DNA of 64,000 nt from Aquimarina sp042434915 (GTDB lineage Bacteria; Bacteroidota; Bacteroidia; Flavobacteriales; Flavobacteriaceae), in the NCBI RefSeq assembly GCF_042434915.1, contig NZ_CP170198.1, positions 1,736,001 to 1,800,000 of the forward strand. The letters run 5' to 3'. The position numbers and the translations under genes are program-made. Shown here in pieces: positions 8,756-17,789 of the stretch. The notes beneath the pieces are model-generated. The model saw only the letters and a list, made by a program, of their open reading frames with translations, was not told the DNA's origin and did not search any database. Positions within the stretch are counted from its first letter, which is position 1. Each line of letters begins with the position of its first letter.

Positions 8756-10099
8756 ATGTCACTATCAGCATTAAAAGCTATATCACCCATCGATGGTCGT
8801 TATGCTTCCAAAACGAAAGCTCTAAACGCTTATTTTAGCGAAGAAGCATTGATAAAATACCGAGTTTTGGTAGAAATAGAATATTTTATAGCCTTGTGTG
8901 AACTACCGCTACCACAATTACAATCTTTGGACAAAAATTTATATCCAAAACTAAGAGAAGTTTACAGTAGCTTTACTACCGATGATGCTTTGGCTATAAA
9001 AGAAATAGAAAAAGTAACGAATCATGATGTTAAAGCTGTAGAATATTTCATTAAAGATAAATTTGATCAGTTACATCTTCAAGAATATAAAGAGTTTATT
9101 CATTTTGGTCTTACTTCACAAGATATCAATAATACAGCAATACCACTAAGCATTAAAGAGGTCATGAATTCGGTTTATATACCGCAATTTATGGATTTAC
9201 TTGAGGCTTTAAAAAAATTAGTTATTGATTGGAAAGATATTCCGATGTTAGCTAGAACTCATGGTCAACCCGCCTCTCCTACTCGCTTAGGAAAAGAATT
9301 TCAAGTGTATGTTACACGGCTTGAAGCGCAATTCGATTTGTTAAAAGATATCCCGAGTGCTGCAAAATTTGGTGGTGCAACGGGGAATTTCAACGCACAT
9401 AACGTCGCCTACCCTGCTATAGATTGGAAAGAATTCGGAACTAATTTTGTACAAGAATCACTAGGATTACACCATTCCTTTCCTACCACTCAAATAGAAC
9501 ATTATGATCATGTGGCAGCATTATTTGATGGTTTAAAGCGCATTAATACCATAATTCTAGATTTAGATCGAGATATATGGACCTATGTATCCATGGATTA
9601 TTTTAAACAAAAAATAAAGAAAGGTGAAGTAGGTTCTTCGGCAATGCCGCACAAGGTCAATCCTATTGACTTTGAAAACAGTGAAGGTAATATCGGCATA
9701 GCGAATGCACTCTTTGAGCATTTATCATCCAAATTACCTGTTAGTAGATTACAACGTGATCTTACTGATAGTACTGTTTTACGTAATATAGGAGTTCCAT
9801 TTGGACATACCTTAATTGCTTTTCAGGCGACTCTTAAAGGTTTAAGTAAATTACTTCTTAATGAAGAGAAGTTCGCCAAGGATCTTGAAGCTAATTGGGC
9901 TGTAGTTGCCGAGGCTATTCAAACTATTTTAAGAAGAGAGGGATATCCTAATCCTTATGAAGCATTAAAAGGTTTGACACGAACAAATGAGGTAATCAAC
10001 CAAGAATCTATGCATAGTTTTATTGATACCCTTGATGTCTCTTCTGATATTAAAAACGAATTAAAACAAATTACTCCCTCTAACTATACGGGAATTTAA
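8756..10099 (+). CDS. purB: Adenylosuccinate lyase
   Basis: A 447-residue enzyme of the fumarase/aspartase superfamily. It cleaves SAICAR to AICAR and adenylosuccinate to AMP, each with release of fumarate, in purine synthesis. The superfamily signature with the catalytic Ser loop is present as SSAMPHKVNPIDFENSEGN. Also visible are the substrate-binding TSQDINNTA and the ARTHGQPASPT motif with the catalytic His. Length is normal for the family. A strong bidirectional terminator follows within 60 bp. Another purine gene, purL, lies 42 kb away in this window, so purine genes are scattered here. Confidence 0.97.
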   Translation: MSLSALKAISPIDGRYASKTKALNAYFSEEALIKYRVLVEIEYFIALCELPLPQLQSLDKNLYPKLREVYSSFTTDDALAIKEIEKVTNHDVKAVEYFIKDKFDQLHLQEYKEFIHFGLTSQDINNTAIPLSIKEVMNSVYIPQFMDLLEALKKLVIDWKDIPMLARTHGQPASPTRLGKEFQVYVTRLEAQFDLLKDIPSAAKFGGATGNFNAHNVAYPAIDWKEFGTNFVQESLGLHHSFPTTQIEHYDHVAALFDGLKRINTIILDLDRDIWTYVSMDYFKQKIKKGEVGSSAMPHKVNPIDFENSEGNIGIANALFEHLSSKLPVSRLQRDLTDSTVLRNIGVPFGHTLIAFQATLKGLSKLLLNEEKFAKDLEANWAVVAEAIQTILRREGYPNPYEALKGLTRTNEVINQESMHSFIDTLDVSSDIKNELKQITPSNYTGI

Positions 10100-10123
10100 A
10101 AACTTTAATAAGCTTATATTTAC

Positions 10124-10159
10124 AAAAAAATGCGGGACTAGCCAGTCCCGCATTTTTTT
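10124..10159. terminator. Bidirectional terminator between purB and the DUF4252 operon
   Basis: A perfect 16-bp stem (A7 TGCGGGACT paired with AGTCCCGCA T7) with a 4-nt loop. The symmetrical A and T runs make it act on both strands, which suits its place between convergent genes. Confidence 0.92.
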
Positions 10160-10187
10160 GTAAATACGTTTTAAAACCCAATTAAAA

Positions 10188-10724
10188 TTAATTCAAAAAT
10201 TTGGAAAAGTTACTCAACCCCTTCAAATCTATGTCACTCTTTTCAAAAGATTTCACCAATTTTGCGATTTTTTCTGGTTTGATGTTATTTCCCAGAATGC
10301 GAACTAGGGCAAGACCCTTGCGTTGATCATTAGCAAATACAACTACCTCATCAATAACATCGTCCTTACCAACATATTTCAATTCTACGGTTGCACCATT
10401 AGATCCAAAACGCATTAGCGATTGATAATCCTTGGATTGCAAAATACTTTGAATCGTCTTTTTTTCAGAATTATATTTTTTTTCGTTCGTTGCTTTGTAA
10501 GGCAAGGCTAAAACATTCATTTTTTTTATACTATTTAGGGTTTCTTGTCCCTCTGCATCTAGCTCCAAGTCCTTGGATTTAAGTAAACTTAAAGGTATGT
10601 CAATGCCTATAAAGTCTGAATCTTCTTGATGATCTACAAAATAAGTTTGTAGTGATGGTGAATTTTGGCATCCAAATAAGAGCACTGCTACCATCACTCC
10701 AAATACCGTTTTCAAAATTTTCAT
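10188..10724 (-). CDS. DUF4252-type lipoprotein
   Basis: A lipoprotein of 178 residues. I take the ATG at 10724, because it puts MKILKTVFGVMVAVLLFGC, a lipoprotein signal with a lipobox LFGC, at the N-terminus. A longer frame back to 10790 would overlap the upstream gene and bury the signal. The mature part resembles its upstream neighbour: a pair of 'seen as stress-linked' segments, with KKMNVLALPYKAT here matching NINNIKVFATDNET there, and a C-terminal ILGNNIKPEKIAKLVKS matching ITGNIDLRQVSKLADD. That pattern fits the DUF4252 family, whose function is unknown. It is the last gene of the ECF sigma operon. Confidence 0.75.
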   Translation of the reverse strand: MKILKTVFGVMVAVLLFGCQNSPSLQTYFVDHQEDSDFIGIDIPLSLLKSKDLELDAEGQETLNSIKKMNVLALPYKATNEKKYNSEKKTIQSILQSKDYQSLMRFGSNGATVELKYVGKDDVIDEVVVFANDQRKGLALVRILGNNIKPEKIAKLVKSFEKSDIDLKGLSNFSKFLN

Positions 10725-10770
10725 TTTCTTATTGTTTATTGATTCGGAAGAGAGTTCAGAAAAATCTAAA

Positions 10771-11304
10771 TTAATTTTTCTTCTCCACATTTTTTAGTTC
10801 TTTTCCTCCTGGAATATTTAAATCATCGGCTAATTTGGAGACTTGTCTCAAATCAATATTTCCCGTTATTGTAAGTATTACAGTTCCCGTACCGTCTTTT
10901 TCTTTTCCACCTTCCAAAAACATAAATAATTCGCTTACATAATTTTCATTTTTACCTGGTTTTGAGTAAAACTTGATATTTTTTCCCTCACTATTTACTC
11001 GCATCAATTCATCCAAAGTTGCTGTTTTAAGATATGCAGTAACATCTGTCTTCATCTTCTTCCCAATTGTTTCGTTATCAGTCGCAAAAACCTTAATATT
11101 ATTGATGTTCTCAACCAAGTTTATGTATTGTTGAGTTTCTTGATCACTACTTTCAAAATCTATCTTACTTAATAGTTTAAACATTTTACTTGTCATAACC
11201 ATCGAGGAAACCTCTTTCATATTCTCGTACTTATCAAAATTGCTCTGGGCTACTGCTACGGATGAAATCATAACAATCATTGTTACTAGGGCTAACTTTC
11301 TCAT
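10771..11304 (-). CDS. DUF4252 domain protein, secreted
   Basis: A 177-residue protein with a signal peptide (MRKLALVTMIVMISSVAVAQ, cleavage after VAVA). The rest matches the pattern of the Bacteroidota DUF4252 family: an N-terminal amphipathic part, a central NINNIKVFATDN strand region and a C-terminal TITGNIDLRQVSKLADDL. No catalytic residues can be named and the function is unknown. It lies 35 bp downstream of the anti-sigma-like gene and 46 bp upstream of its lipoprotein paralogue, so the two look like duplicated outputs or sensors of the same sigma operon. Confidence 0.8.
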   Translation of the reverse strand: MRKLALVTMIVMISSVAVAQSNFDKYENMKEVSSMVMTSKMFKLLSKIDFESSDQETQQYINLVENINNIKVFATDNETIGKKMKTDVTAYLKTATLDELMRVNSEGKNIKFYSKPGKNENYVSELFMFLEGGKEKDGTGTVILTITGNIDLRQVSKLADDLNIPGGKELKNVEKKN

Positions 11305-11339
11305 ATTCTAATATTTAATTTAAAACTTATTTTTATTTA

Positions 11340-11792
11340 TTACTTTAAAAATTTCTCTTTGGTACTTCTAATTTCATTAAGGTATTCTAAATCACTAGTT
11401 CCCTCATTCATATATTTTGAAACTAATTGAAGTACCTCTTTTGTTTTTTGCAATGCTATCTCTGGGTCATCATATGTACCTAAATCATCATTTTTGGGTG
11501 ATACTGGTGTGAACATAAAGACACCTAGTATAATAGCGATGGTCGCTGCTATCGCCAGACCTGTATATCGTATCTGCAAAGGTTTTACCTCGTTTTTACC
11601 CGAAGAAGATGTTTTTGTAATTGGCGCATCATTTTGAGCTTCTTTAAAATAAGCAAACATTACTTGGTAGGACTTCAATTCTGATGCCACATTGTCACCA
11701 GAAAAATAATTGCGCAGCATTGTTTCTTCTTCAACCGTTGATTTTCCCTCAAAATAAGAAGCTAATATATCTTTCACTTTATACAATTCCAT
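11340..11792 (-). CDS. Membrane protein, probable anti-sigma factor partner
   Basis: A 150-residue protein with a soluble N-terminal part of ~75 residues (YKVKDILASYFEGKSTVEEE, typical of Bacteroidota anti-sigma partners), one transmembrane helix at about 77-95 (GLAIAATIAIILGVFMF) and a short extracytoplasmic tail. The start overlaps the end of the ECF sigma gene by 14 bp, which implies translational coupling. The topology and position fit a protein that holds the sigma factor at the membrane, though no canonical zinc anti-sigma motif is present. The role is inferred from context. Confidence 0.7.
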   Translation of the reverse strand: MELYKVKDILASYFEGKSTVEEETMLRNYFSGDNVASELKSYQVMFAYFKEAQNDAPITKTSSSGKNEVKPLQIRYTGLAIAATIAIILGVFMFTPVSPKNDDLGTYDDPEIALQKTKEVLQLVSKYMNEGTSDLEYLNEIRSTKEKFLK

Positions 11793-12288
11793 AGTTTTGC
11801 TTTTTAATTAGTTCCTCTCTTAAAGCTTTTCTTCCACGTGACAAAGCAACTCTTACAGAGTTTTCATTCATTGTTAGCATCGCAGCAACTTCTGCGGTAT
11901 TAAATTGTTCAATATCTCTCAACTGTATTACTAATTTTTGTTGTTCTGGCAAACTGTCAATAATTTTATGAACCCATTCCATACTATTTTTTGCTTCAAT
12001 CTCTTGTTGCAGTGACGCTTGTCTATCTGTATAATTTGAGTGTTCAATCTTAACAGTTCCCGATGCTTTTGCTTTAAGCTTATCGTAACAATAATTCTTT
12101 GTCATAGTAATAGCTAATGCTTCTGGACTCTTGTAATTTGATATGGTTTTTTTTCGTTTCCATAGTTTTAGTAAAACTTCTTGAAGTGCATCTTCTGCCT
12201 CTTCATTACTTATCAACAAACGTTTTGCTATACGATAAAGTTTATCGCTAAAACTATTTGTTAATTTTAAAAACACTTCTTCTTTCAT
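11779..12288 (-). CDS. ECF RNA polymerase sigma factor
   Basis: A sigma-70 family protein of 169 residues. Region 2 (KLTNSFSDKLYRIAKRLLIS, then EEAEDALQEVLLKLWK) and region 4 (SLPEQQKLVIQLRDIEQFNTAEVA followed by the helix-turn-helix NENSVRVALSRGRKALRE) are both clear; regions 1 and 3 are absent, as expected for ECF sigmas. It is the first gene of a four-gene minus-strand operon with a membrane partner and two DUF4252 proteins. I find no convincing promoter upstream; such operons are often self-activated by their own sigma. Confidence 0.92.
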   Translation of the reverse strand: MKEEVFLKLTNSFSDKLYRIAKRLLISNEEAEDALQEVLLKLWKRKKTISNYKSPEALAITMTKNYCYDKLKAKASGTVKIEHSNYTDRQASLQQEIEAKNSMEWVHKIIDSLPEQQKLVIQLRDIEQFNTAEVAAMLTMNENSVRVALSRGRKALREELIKKQNYGIV

Positions 12289-12410
12289 GATGGCTGGTAA
12301 CTATAAAGTTGTTAGCTTTATAAATGGGAGACGACTAACTATCTAAATTATTACAATCTTTTTTAAAATAATAATAAACGCTACATTTAAGGAATTAAAT
12401 TACCCTATTC

Positions 12411-13799
12411 ATGAAAGTGTTAAAATCTATACTAATGCTTAGTACTTTATTTGTACTGTGTCAAGCATGTTTTAAGGATCAAGATGATATAATTAAAGAT
12501 GCCTCGGTTGTAAGTATCAATGATTTTATATGGAAAGGAATGAATACCTTTTATCTCTATAAATCAGAAATTCCTGAATTAGCTAATTCTTTTTTTACAT
12601 CTAACGATGATTACAGCAGTTATTTAGAAAAATTTGCTACTCCCGAGCTTTTTTTTGAATCACTTCGCGCTCCTCAAGATGAGTTTAGCTTTCTGGTGGA
12701 TGACTACATAAGTCTTGAACAAGCGTTTGATGGCATTACACTTAACCATGGAATGGAATTTGGCTTGACATTTTATCCTGATAGTGATATAGATGTTTTT
12801 GGATATGTTCGATATATTTTACCTGGTACAGATGCCGAAAGAAAAGGATTAAAACGTGGTGATATTTTTTATTCAATTAATGACACACAATTAACATTGG
12901 ATAATTATAGAGAACTCATAGGATTAGATTCGTACACAATTGGAATGGCATCTTTTGACGGAACCTCTATCACACCAAATGGCACTTCGATAAGTCTAAC
13001 TAAAACTCAATACACCGAAAATCCTGTACATATAACTAAAACCCTTGACCTTAACGGGGTCAAAGTTGGATATATCCTATATAATGGATTTACTGGAGAT
13101 TTTGATACACAACTCAATGACGCTTTTGGTTTATTAAAGGCCGAAGGAGTTACAGAGTTAGTACTAGATGTACGTTATAATGGTGGTGGATCTGTCACCA
13201 GCGCAATTGATTTGTCGAGTATGATTACAGGTCAGTTTGAAGGTCAGGTATTTACAACCGAAGAATGGAACGAAGATAGACAAGAAAATTTTGGTAGTAC
13301 TAATCTTTTTGATAAGTCAATAAGAACAGGAGCTTTAATAAACTCTTTGAATCTTTCTAAAGTTTATATTTTAACAACACGAAGCTCGGCATCGGCTAGT
13401 GAATTGATAATCAACGGACTTAATCCTTATATAGATGTACGCACCGTTGGGACTAACACACGTGGTAAATTTCAGGCTTCTATCACTTTATACGATTCAG
13501 AGAATTTTGGAAGACAAGGCGCAAATCCTAACCACACGTATGCAATACAACCCTTGGTTCTAAAATCGGTAAACGCTGTAGGATTTACTGATTATTTTGA
13601 AGGATTTGCTCCTGATATCGAAATTGCAGAGGATTACACCAATCTAGGCATTCTTGGTGATCCTAATGAACGATTACTCAAAGCTGCTCTAAATGATATA
13701 CAAGGTTTAAAAATATCTTATTCAAATTCAACTTTGGAAACTATCGGAGAGAGTAAAATGATCTCTCCAGCATACCAAAGAATGTACAAAGACTACTAA
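12411..13799 (+). CDS. S41 family (C-terminal processing type) peptidase lipoprotein, copy 1
   Basis: A 462-residue lipoprotein. The signal peptide ends at a lipobox-like CQAC. A helical N-terminal domain with WKGMNTFYLYKSEIPELA precedes a PDZ-type region (GTDAERKGLKRGDIF). The S41 protease domain has LDVRYNGGGSV and the catalytic Ser in SSASASELIINGL, with the Lys of the Ser/Lys dyad in RGKFQASI. Such proteases cleave at C-termini of envelope proteins. It is followed after 64 bp by a paralogue with the same layout, so a tandem duplication is clear. The two most likely share one transcript. Confidence 0.9.
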   Translation: MKVLKSILMLSTLFVLCQACFKDQDDIIKDASVVSINDFIWKGMNTFYLYKSEIPELANSFFTSNDDYSSYLEKFATPELFFESLRAPQDEFSFLVDDYISLEQAFDGITLNHGMEFGLTFYPDSDIDVFGYVRYILPGTDAERKGLKRGDIFYSINDTQLTLDNYRELIGLDSYTIGMASFDGTSITPNGTSISLTKTQYTENPVHITKTLDLNGVKVGYILYNGFTGDFDTQLNDAFGLLKAEGVTELVLDVRYNGGGSVTSAIDLSSMITGQFEGQVFTTEEWNEDRQENFGSTNLFDKSIRTGALINSLNLSKVYILTTRSSASASELIINGLNPYIDVRTVGTNTRGKFQASITLYDSENFGRQGANPNHTYAIQPLVLKSVNAVGFTDYFEGFAPDIEIAEDYTNLGILGDPNERLLKAALNDIQGLKISYSNSTLETIGESKMISPAYQRMYKDY

Positions 13800-13863
13800 C
13801 TCTAAAAACGAGATTTTTACATACTTAAATTATTATTGTATTTTAACCCCATAAATAACGTAA

Positions 13864-15315
13864 ATGAGACAATTAAAATATATTCTATCGGGTTTAACTA
13901 TCTTATTAATTGTAGCTTGCTCGACTGATGATGACTCCATTAACAATCCTGATCAAGAATTAGATCAATTTATTTGGAATGGTATGAATCAAGCATACTT
14001 GTATAAAGCAGATGTTCCTGAATTAGCAAATGACAAATTTTCTAATACCTCAGAACTTAATAAATTTCTAGCTACCTTTCCCTCGCCCGAAGAATTGTAT
14101 AGTAACTTGCAATCCGAACAAGATCGCTTTAGCTTTATAACCGATAACTATATAGAGCTTGAGCAAGCATTTAGTGGAGTTTCAAAAAGTAACGGAATGG
14201 ATTTTTCTTTAGCTCTTGTAAAAAAAGGATCTAATGATGTTATTGGATTTGTACGCTATGTGCTCCCTGGAACTGATGCTGAAGCTAAAGGTATTGTAAG
14301 AGGAGATATATTTAATCGAATTAATGGAGAGAAACTTACGCGATCTACAGATTTTAATAGCTTACTTAATTTAAACACATATACTATAGGTTTGGCTACC
14401 ATAACGAGTGATGGTACGATTGTTACTAGCGGTGAAGAAGTGAGTTTAACACAAACAGAATATACCGAGAATCCTATTTTTATTAACAAAGTAATCGAAT
14501 ATCAAGGGCAAAGAGTAGGCTATATTATGTACAATAGCTTTGTAAGTAATTTTGATGAACAACTTAATACGGCTTTTGGTGAATTAAAAGCCCAAGGTAT
14601 TAATGACCTAATACTCGATCTACGTTATAATGGTGGTGGATCTGTTCAAACAGCAATTGATCTATCAGCAATGATAACAGGGCAGTTTACTGGAGAGATA
14701 TTTTCGAAAGAAATTTGGAATAACGAATTGCAAAATGCTTTTAATAATGAAGATCCCGAGCAATTACTTAATCGTTTTAGAGATACAATACGCACTGGGG
14801 CGCAAATTAATTCTTTAAACTTATCCAAAGTATATATACTAACTACAGATCGAAGCGCATCGGCTAGTGAATTAGTAATCAATGGATTAGATCCTTATAT
14901 TGAAACTATTAAAATTGGCGACACTACTACTGGTAAATTTCAAGCATCGATCACCCTTTATGATTCCAACAATTTTGGAAGATCAGGAGCTAGTACGGCT
15001 CATACTTATGCTATTCAACCACTAGTATTAAAATCAGCTAATAAGCTCGGTAAAACTGATTTTATAAACGGTTTGGTTCCCAATGTAAACTTTCAAGAAA
15101 CCATATCCGATTTAGGTGTACTGGGTGAAGCCACGGAACCCTTTTTGAACGCTGCGCTCGAATATGTAGTAAACCGTATTATTCCTGCAGACCCCAATGC
15201 GAAAAACAAAAAAAGTTTTTTTCAAGAAATGAAAGTACTGGGAGAAAGCAAAATGTACAACCCTACATATCAGCGTATGTATATCGATCCTAATAAAATA
15301 GACTTAATACGATAA
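13864..15315 (+). CDS. S41 family peptidase lipoprotein, copy 2
   Basis: A 483-residue paralogue of the gene just upstream, with the same order of signal peptide (lipobox IVAC), N-terminal domain (WNGMNQAYLYKADVPELAND), PDZ-like region (GTDAEAKGIVRGDIF), and S41 domain (LDLRYNGGGSV, catalytic Ser in RSASASELVINGL, Lys in TGKFQASI). All catalytic elements remain, so neither copy looks dead. Compared with copy 1 it carries small insertions (for example the NNEDPEQLLNRF stretch). A perfect palindromic terminator follows. The substrate is unknown. Confidence 0.9.
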   Translation: MRQLKYILSGLTILLIVACSTDDDSINNPDQELDQFIWNGMNQAYLYKADVPELANDKFSNTSELNKFLATFPSPEELYSNLQSEQDRFSFITDNYIELEQAFSGVSKSNGMDFSLALVKKGSNDVIGFVRYVLPGTDAEAKGIVRGDIFNRINGEKLTRSTDFNSLLNLNTYTIGLATITSDGTIVTSGEEVSLTQTEYTENPIFINKVIEYQGQRVGYIMYNSFVSNFDEQLNTAFGELKAQGINDLILDLRYNGGGSVQTAIDLSAMITGQFTGEIFSKEIWNNELQNAFNNEDPEQLLNRFRDTIRTGAQINSLNLSKVYILTTDRSASASELVINGLDPYIETIKIGDTTTGKFQASITLYDSNNFGRSGASTAHTYAIQPLVLKSANKLGKTDFINGLVPNVNFQETISDLGVLGEATEPFLNAALEYVVNRIIPADPNAKNKKSFFQEMKVLGESKMYNPTYQRMYIDPNKIDLIR

Positions 15316-15338
15316 ATTAATAACTTACATTAGATCAT

Positions 15339-15382
15339 AAAAAAGATGCTGGCTTACATGCATGTAAGCCAGCATCTTTTTT
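15339..15382. terminator. Bidirectional terminator, perfect 44-bp palindrome
   Basis: The sequence from AAAAAAGATGCTGGC to its exact complement forms a 22-bp inverted repeat with A6 and T6 ends. It separates the convergent S41 gene and the TonB-dependent receptor gene and can stop transcription from both sides. Confidence 0.92.
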
Positions 15383-15410
15383 ATGTAAAGCGTTTGAACA
15401 GTTGGTTTAT

Positions 15411-17363
15411 CTAGAAATTCAGACTAAAACCAATTTTAGCATTTCTACCACGCGTGCTGTATCCAAACGATTCTTGAAAATCTTCATTAGTAATATTAGA
15501 AACACTTGCAAATATATTCATATTGCTTAACAGTTTATGATTGATGTAAAAGTCAAGCAATCCAAAACTATCTAAGGTAACCTCCTGGACTTCGAAGGTA
15601 GTTGCGTTAAAAAAACTGTCTTCCCGATCATCATTAAATCGGTATGATAGAGAAGTGAAGGTTTTATCATTCACTTGATATCCCGTAGATACATTAAACA
15701 TCATTTCTGGTATTCGGATTTGTGACAAATCCTCATCTACCTTAGTGTACGTAAAATTACCCGAAAGTTGTAATTTATCATTAAGCACTTTAGTTCCTAT
15801 TTCAACCTCTATTCCCGAAGTGTTAAAATCCTCTTCAACATTTTGATATTGGAATACAAAATCTCCAAGATCCACGAAATCGACAAAATTTTGCTCTTCT
15901 CTTCTAAAATATACTGCACTAATTCTTGTCTTTTTATTTAGAGAAAGTTCTACTCCTCCTTCTATGGTAATGTTCTCTTCTGGATTTAAGTCTAAATTGC
16001 CATATATTGGAGCATATAACTGATAAAGAGAGGGTGTTATATAAGCGCTACTATAAGAAGCTAAACCTTTTAAATAGTTATCTCCAAATTCATATGTGTA
16101 TGATGGATTCAAGGAATAAACCAAATGAGTACCATATTCACTGTGGATATTTAATCGAACTCCGGCATTTACATTCAATCCAAACTTTGACGTATAAACT
16201 ACATTTAAGTAAGGATCTACAATATCAAAATCAGCTTCATCATTGTCGATGGCAAGCTCTAAAGGTGAATTTCGATTACTTGCACTATACTCCTTATAAT
16301 CACTATACGCTCCATTCACACCTATGACGGTATAAAAACTTTTTTTGAAAGTATATTTACTGTAAGCATCAAAAGTATATAATCTACTTTGAACGTCACT
16401 TACATAAAAATCAGAAGTATATTTTTTTTCTGTCAAAGCATAGCTATCCACAAAGGTAAAACTTAGATCATTGGAGGCATACTCCCATTGACTACCAATG
16501 CGTTTTTGTTTGCTGTTAGATGAATTATTTCCATCTGCACCGGCACCTTTATCATAAGTATTTTCAAAGTTATCCAAGGTACCATACAAATGAAACCTGA
16601 AACGATCATTAACTTTATAACCGGCTTTTGTATATACGTTATACTTATTAAAAAAGTCCTTTTCAAACGTATCTGAAGAGTCATCAAATGGCTCTGCTTC
16701 GGATAATCCTCCAGAGTATTGATTACCAAAACTGGCGAGATAATAGAACTTACCCAAAGTTCCATTCACAGATGCCGCATTAGTAAATTCCTTAATATCG
16801 TAATCTTGTTCTTCTTGTGATTGGTTGGATCCAATGCTAGATTCAAAATTGGCAGATATTCTATCTTTACTTTCCTTTTTTAAAGTAATATTAATAACTG
16901 CTGTGGCTGCCCCTGATCCATAAAGTGTACTCGACGATCCTTTTAAAATTTCGATACTCTCTATTTGATTAACAGATAATAATCTTAAATCAAAAGCTCC
17001 ACTGCTGTTAGAAGGATCGGTAACGGTTACACCATCTACACGCACCACTACTTGTCGATTACCTCCGCCCCTAACATTAGTGGTAATAACTGCTCCTGCC
17101 GCATTATTCGAACCATTCATATAGATTCCTGCAACTCGATTTAGAACCGTTGCCACAGATTGTCCCTGGCTTCTCTTTAATTCTTGGGCTGTAATTTTAG
17201 TAATTATCTTACCGCTTTGTTCTCTCTTTAAATCAAATTTTGAATCTGAGATTACAACCTCTTCTAATTCGTTAATAGGTTGTTGTGATGTTGTTTCCTG
17301 ACTGGTAATTAGTTGAGCCGCCCATATACAAAGTGCGGTCCCAAGCATAGTTTTTTTGTTCAT
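15411..17363 (-). CDS. btuB: TonB-dependent outer-membrane receptor, BtuB-like (vitamin B12 uptake)
   Basis: A 650-residue outer-membrane receptor. A signal peptide is followed by a TonB-box-like ELEEVVISD, a plug domain (KRSQGQSVATVLNRVAGIYM, then VRVDGVTVTDPS and IESIEILKGSSSTLYGSGA), and a long beta-barrel that ends in the typical aromatic terminus KIGFSLNF. The size matches BtuB of E. coli and not the much larger SusC proteins. The substrate is called from context: its leader is a cobalamin riboswitch, and the divergent genes are B12 assembly and import genes. It has no adjoining SusD. Together these make it the outer-membrane step of cobalamin or cobinamide import. Confidence 0.9.
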   Translation of the reverse strand: MNKKTMLGTALCIWAAQLITSQETTSQQPINELEEVVISDSKFDLKREQSGKIITKITAQELKRSQGQSVATVLNRVAGIYMNGSNNAAGAVITTNVRGGGNRQVVVRVDGVTVTDPSNSSGAFDLRLLSVNQIESIEILKGSSSTLYGSGAATAVINITLKKESKDRISANFESSIGSNQSQEEQDYDIKEFTNAASVNGTLGKFYYLASFGNQYSGGLSEAEPFDDSSDTFEKDFFNKYNVYTKAGYKVNDRFRFHLYGTLDNFENTYDKGAGADGNNSSNSKQKRIGSQWEYASNDLSFTFVDSYALTEKKYTSDFYVSDVQSRLYTFDAYSKYTFKKSFYTVIGVNGAYSDYKEYSASNRNSPLELAIDNDEADFDIVDPYLNVVYTSKFGLNVNAGVRLNIHSEYGTHLVYSLNPSYTYEFGDNYLKGLASYSSAYITPSLYQLYAPIYGNLDLNPEENITIEGGVELSLNKKTRISAVYFRREEQNFVDFVDLGDFVFQYQNVEEDFNTSGIEVEIGTKVLNDKLQLSGNFTYTKVDEDLSQIRIPEMMFNVSTGYQVNDKTFTSLSYRFNDDREDSFFNATTFEVQEVTLDSFGLLDFYINHKLLSNMNIFASVSNITNEDFQESFGYSTRGRNAKIGFSLNF

Positions 17364-17393
17364 TACTATAAAAACTTAGTTTATTAAAACCGG

Positions 17394-17418
17394 AAAAAAG
17401 TATGTAGTCTCCCCATAC
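17394..17418 (-). terminator. Possible attenuator of the cobalamin riboswitch
   Basis: On the minus strand GTATG and CATAC pair around a 9-nt loop and are followed at once by six T, between the riboswitch and the receptor ATG. The stem is only 5 bp, so it may be a weak intrinsic terminator acting as expression platform, or simply leader sequence. Confidence 0.4.
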
Positions 17419-17451
17419 CCAAACCTTTATCCCGAAAGTTTGATACTTTTG

Positions 17452-17705
17452 ATCATGGCAGGTCTCCTGGCTTGCGTCTTACTGTCTACCTTCCCGCTTT
17501 AATGATGATGATAATCCTCATCTAAAACAGTGGTTATGCAGATGTGACAGTAAATACTATCTCAAAAATGAGAATAGCTAAGCTTACAGTTGCGGGAACA
17601 GCTCAGGATTTCTCTTCACTAAAATTGCTTAAGTCACCTGATTCCCTTTTAATCTTCAGCATAAATACTATATGCTTTCGAACCAAAATTCGCTGCGAAA
17701 GTAAA
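17452..17705 (-). promoter_or_regulatory. Cobalamin riboswitch (minus strand)
   Basis: Read on the minus strand, this leader contains the conserved cobalamin aptamer elements in the right order: AAAGGGAATCAGGTG, then AATCCTGAGCTGTTCCCGCA with ACTGTAAG, and the 3' B12 box GCCAGGAGACCTGCC at 17472-17458. The outer P1 halves are less certain, so the ends are approximate. It lies ~90 nt before the receptor start codon. On binding adenosylcobalamin such riboswitches lower expression of the downstream gene, which fits control of a B12 receptor. It is on the strand opposite to the cob operon and so cannot act directly on it. Confidence 0.93.
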
Positions 17706-17789
17706 ACTATTTATCCAAAAAACAAGAGCTGTTTCTTTTATAAATTGATAATACTATTACCTTAGCCCTTTAAAATTGTTCAAAACAAA

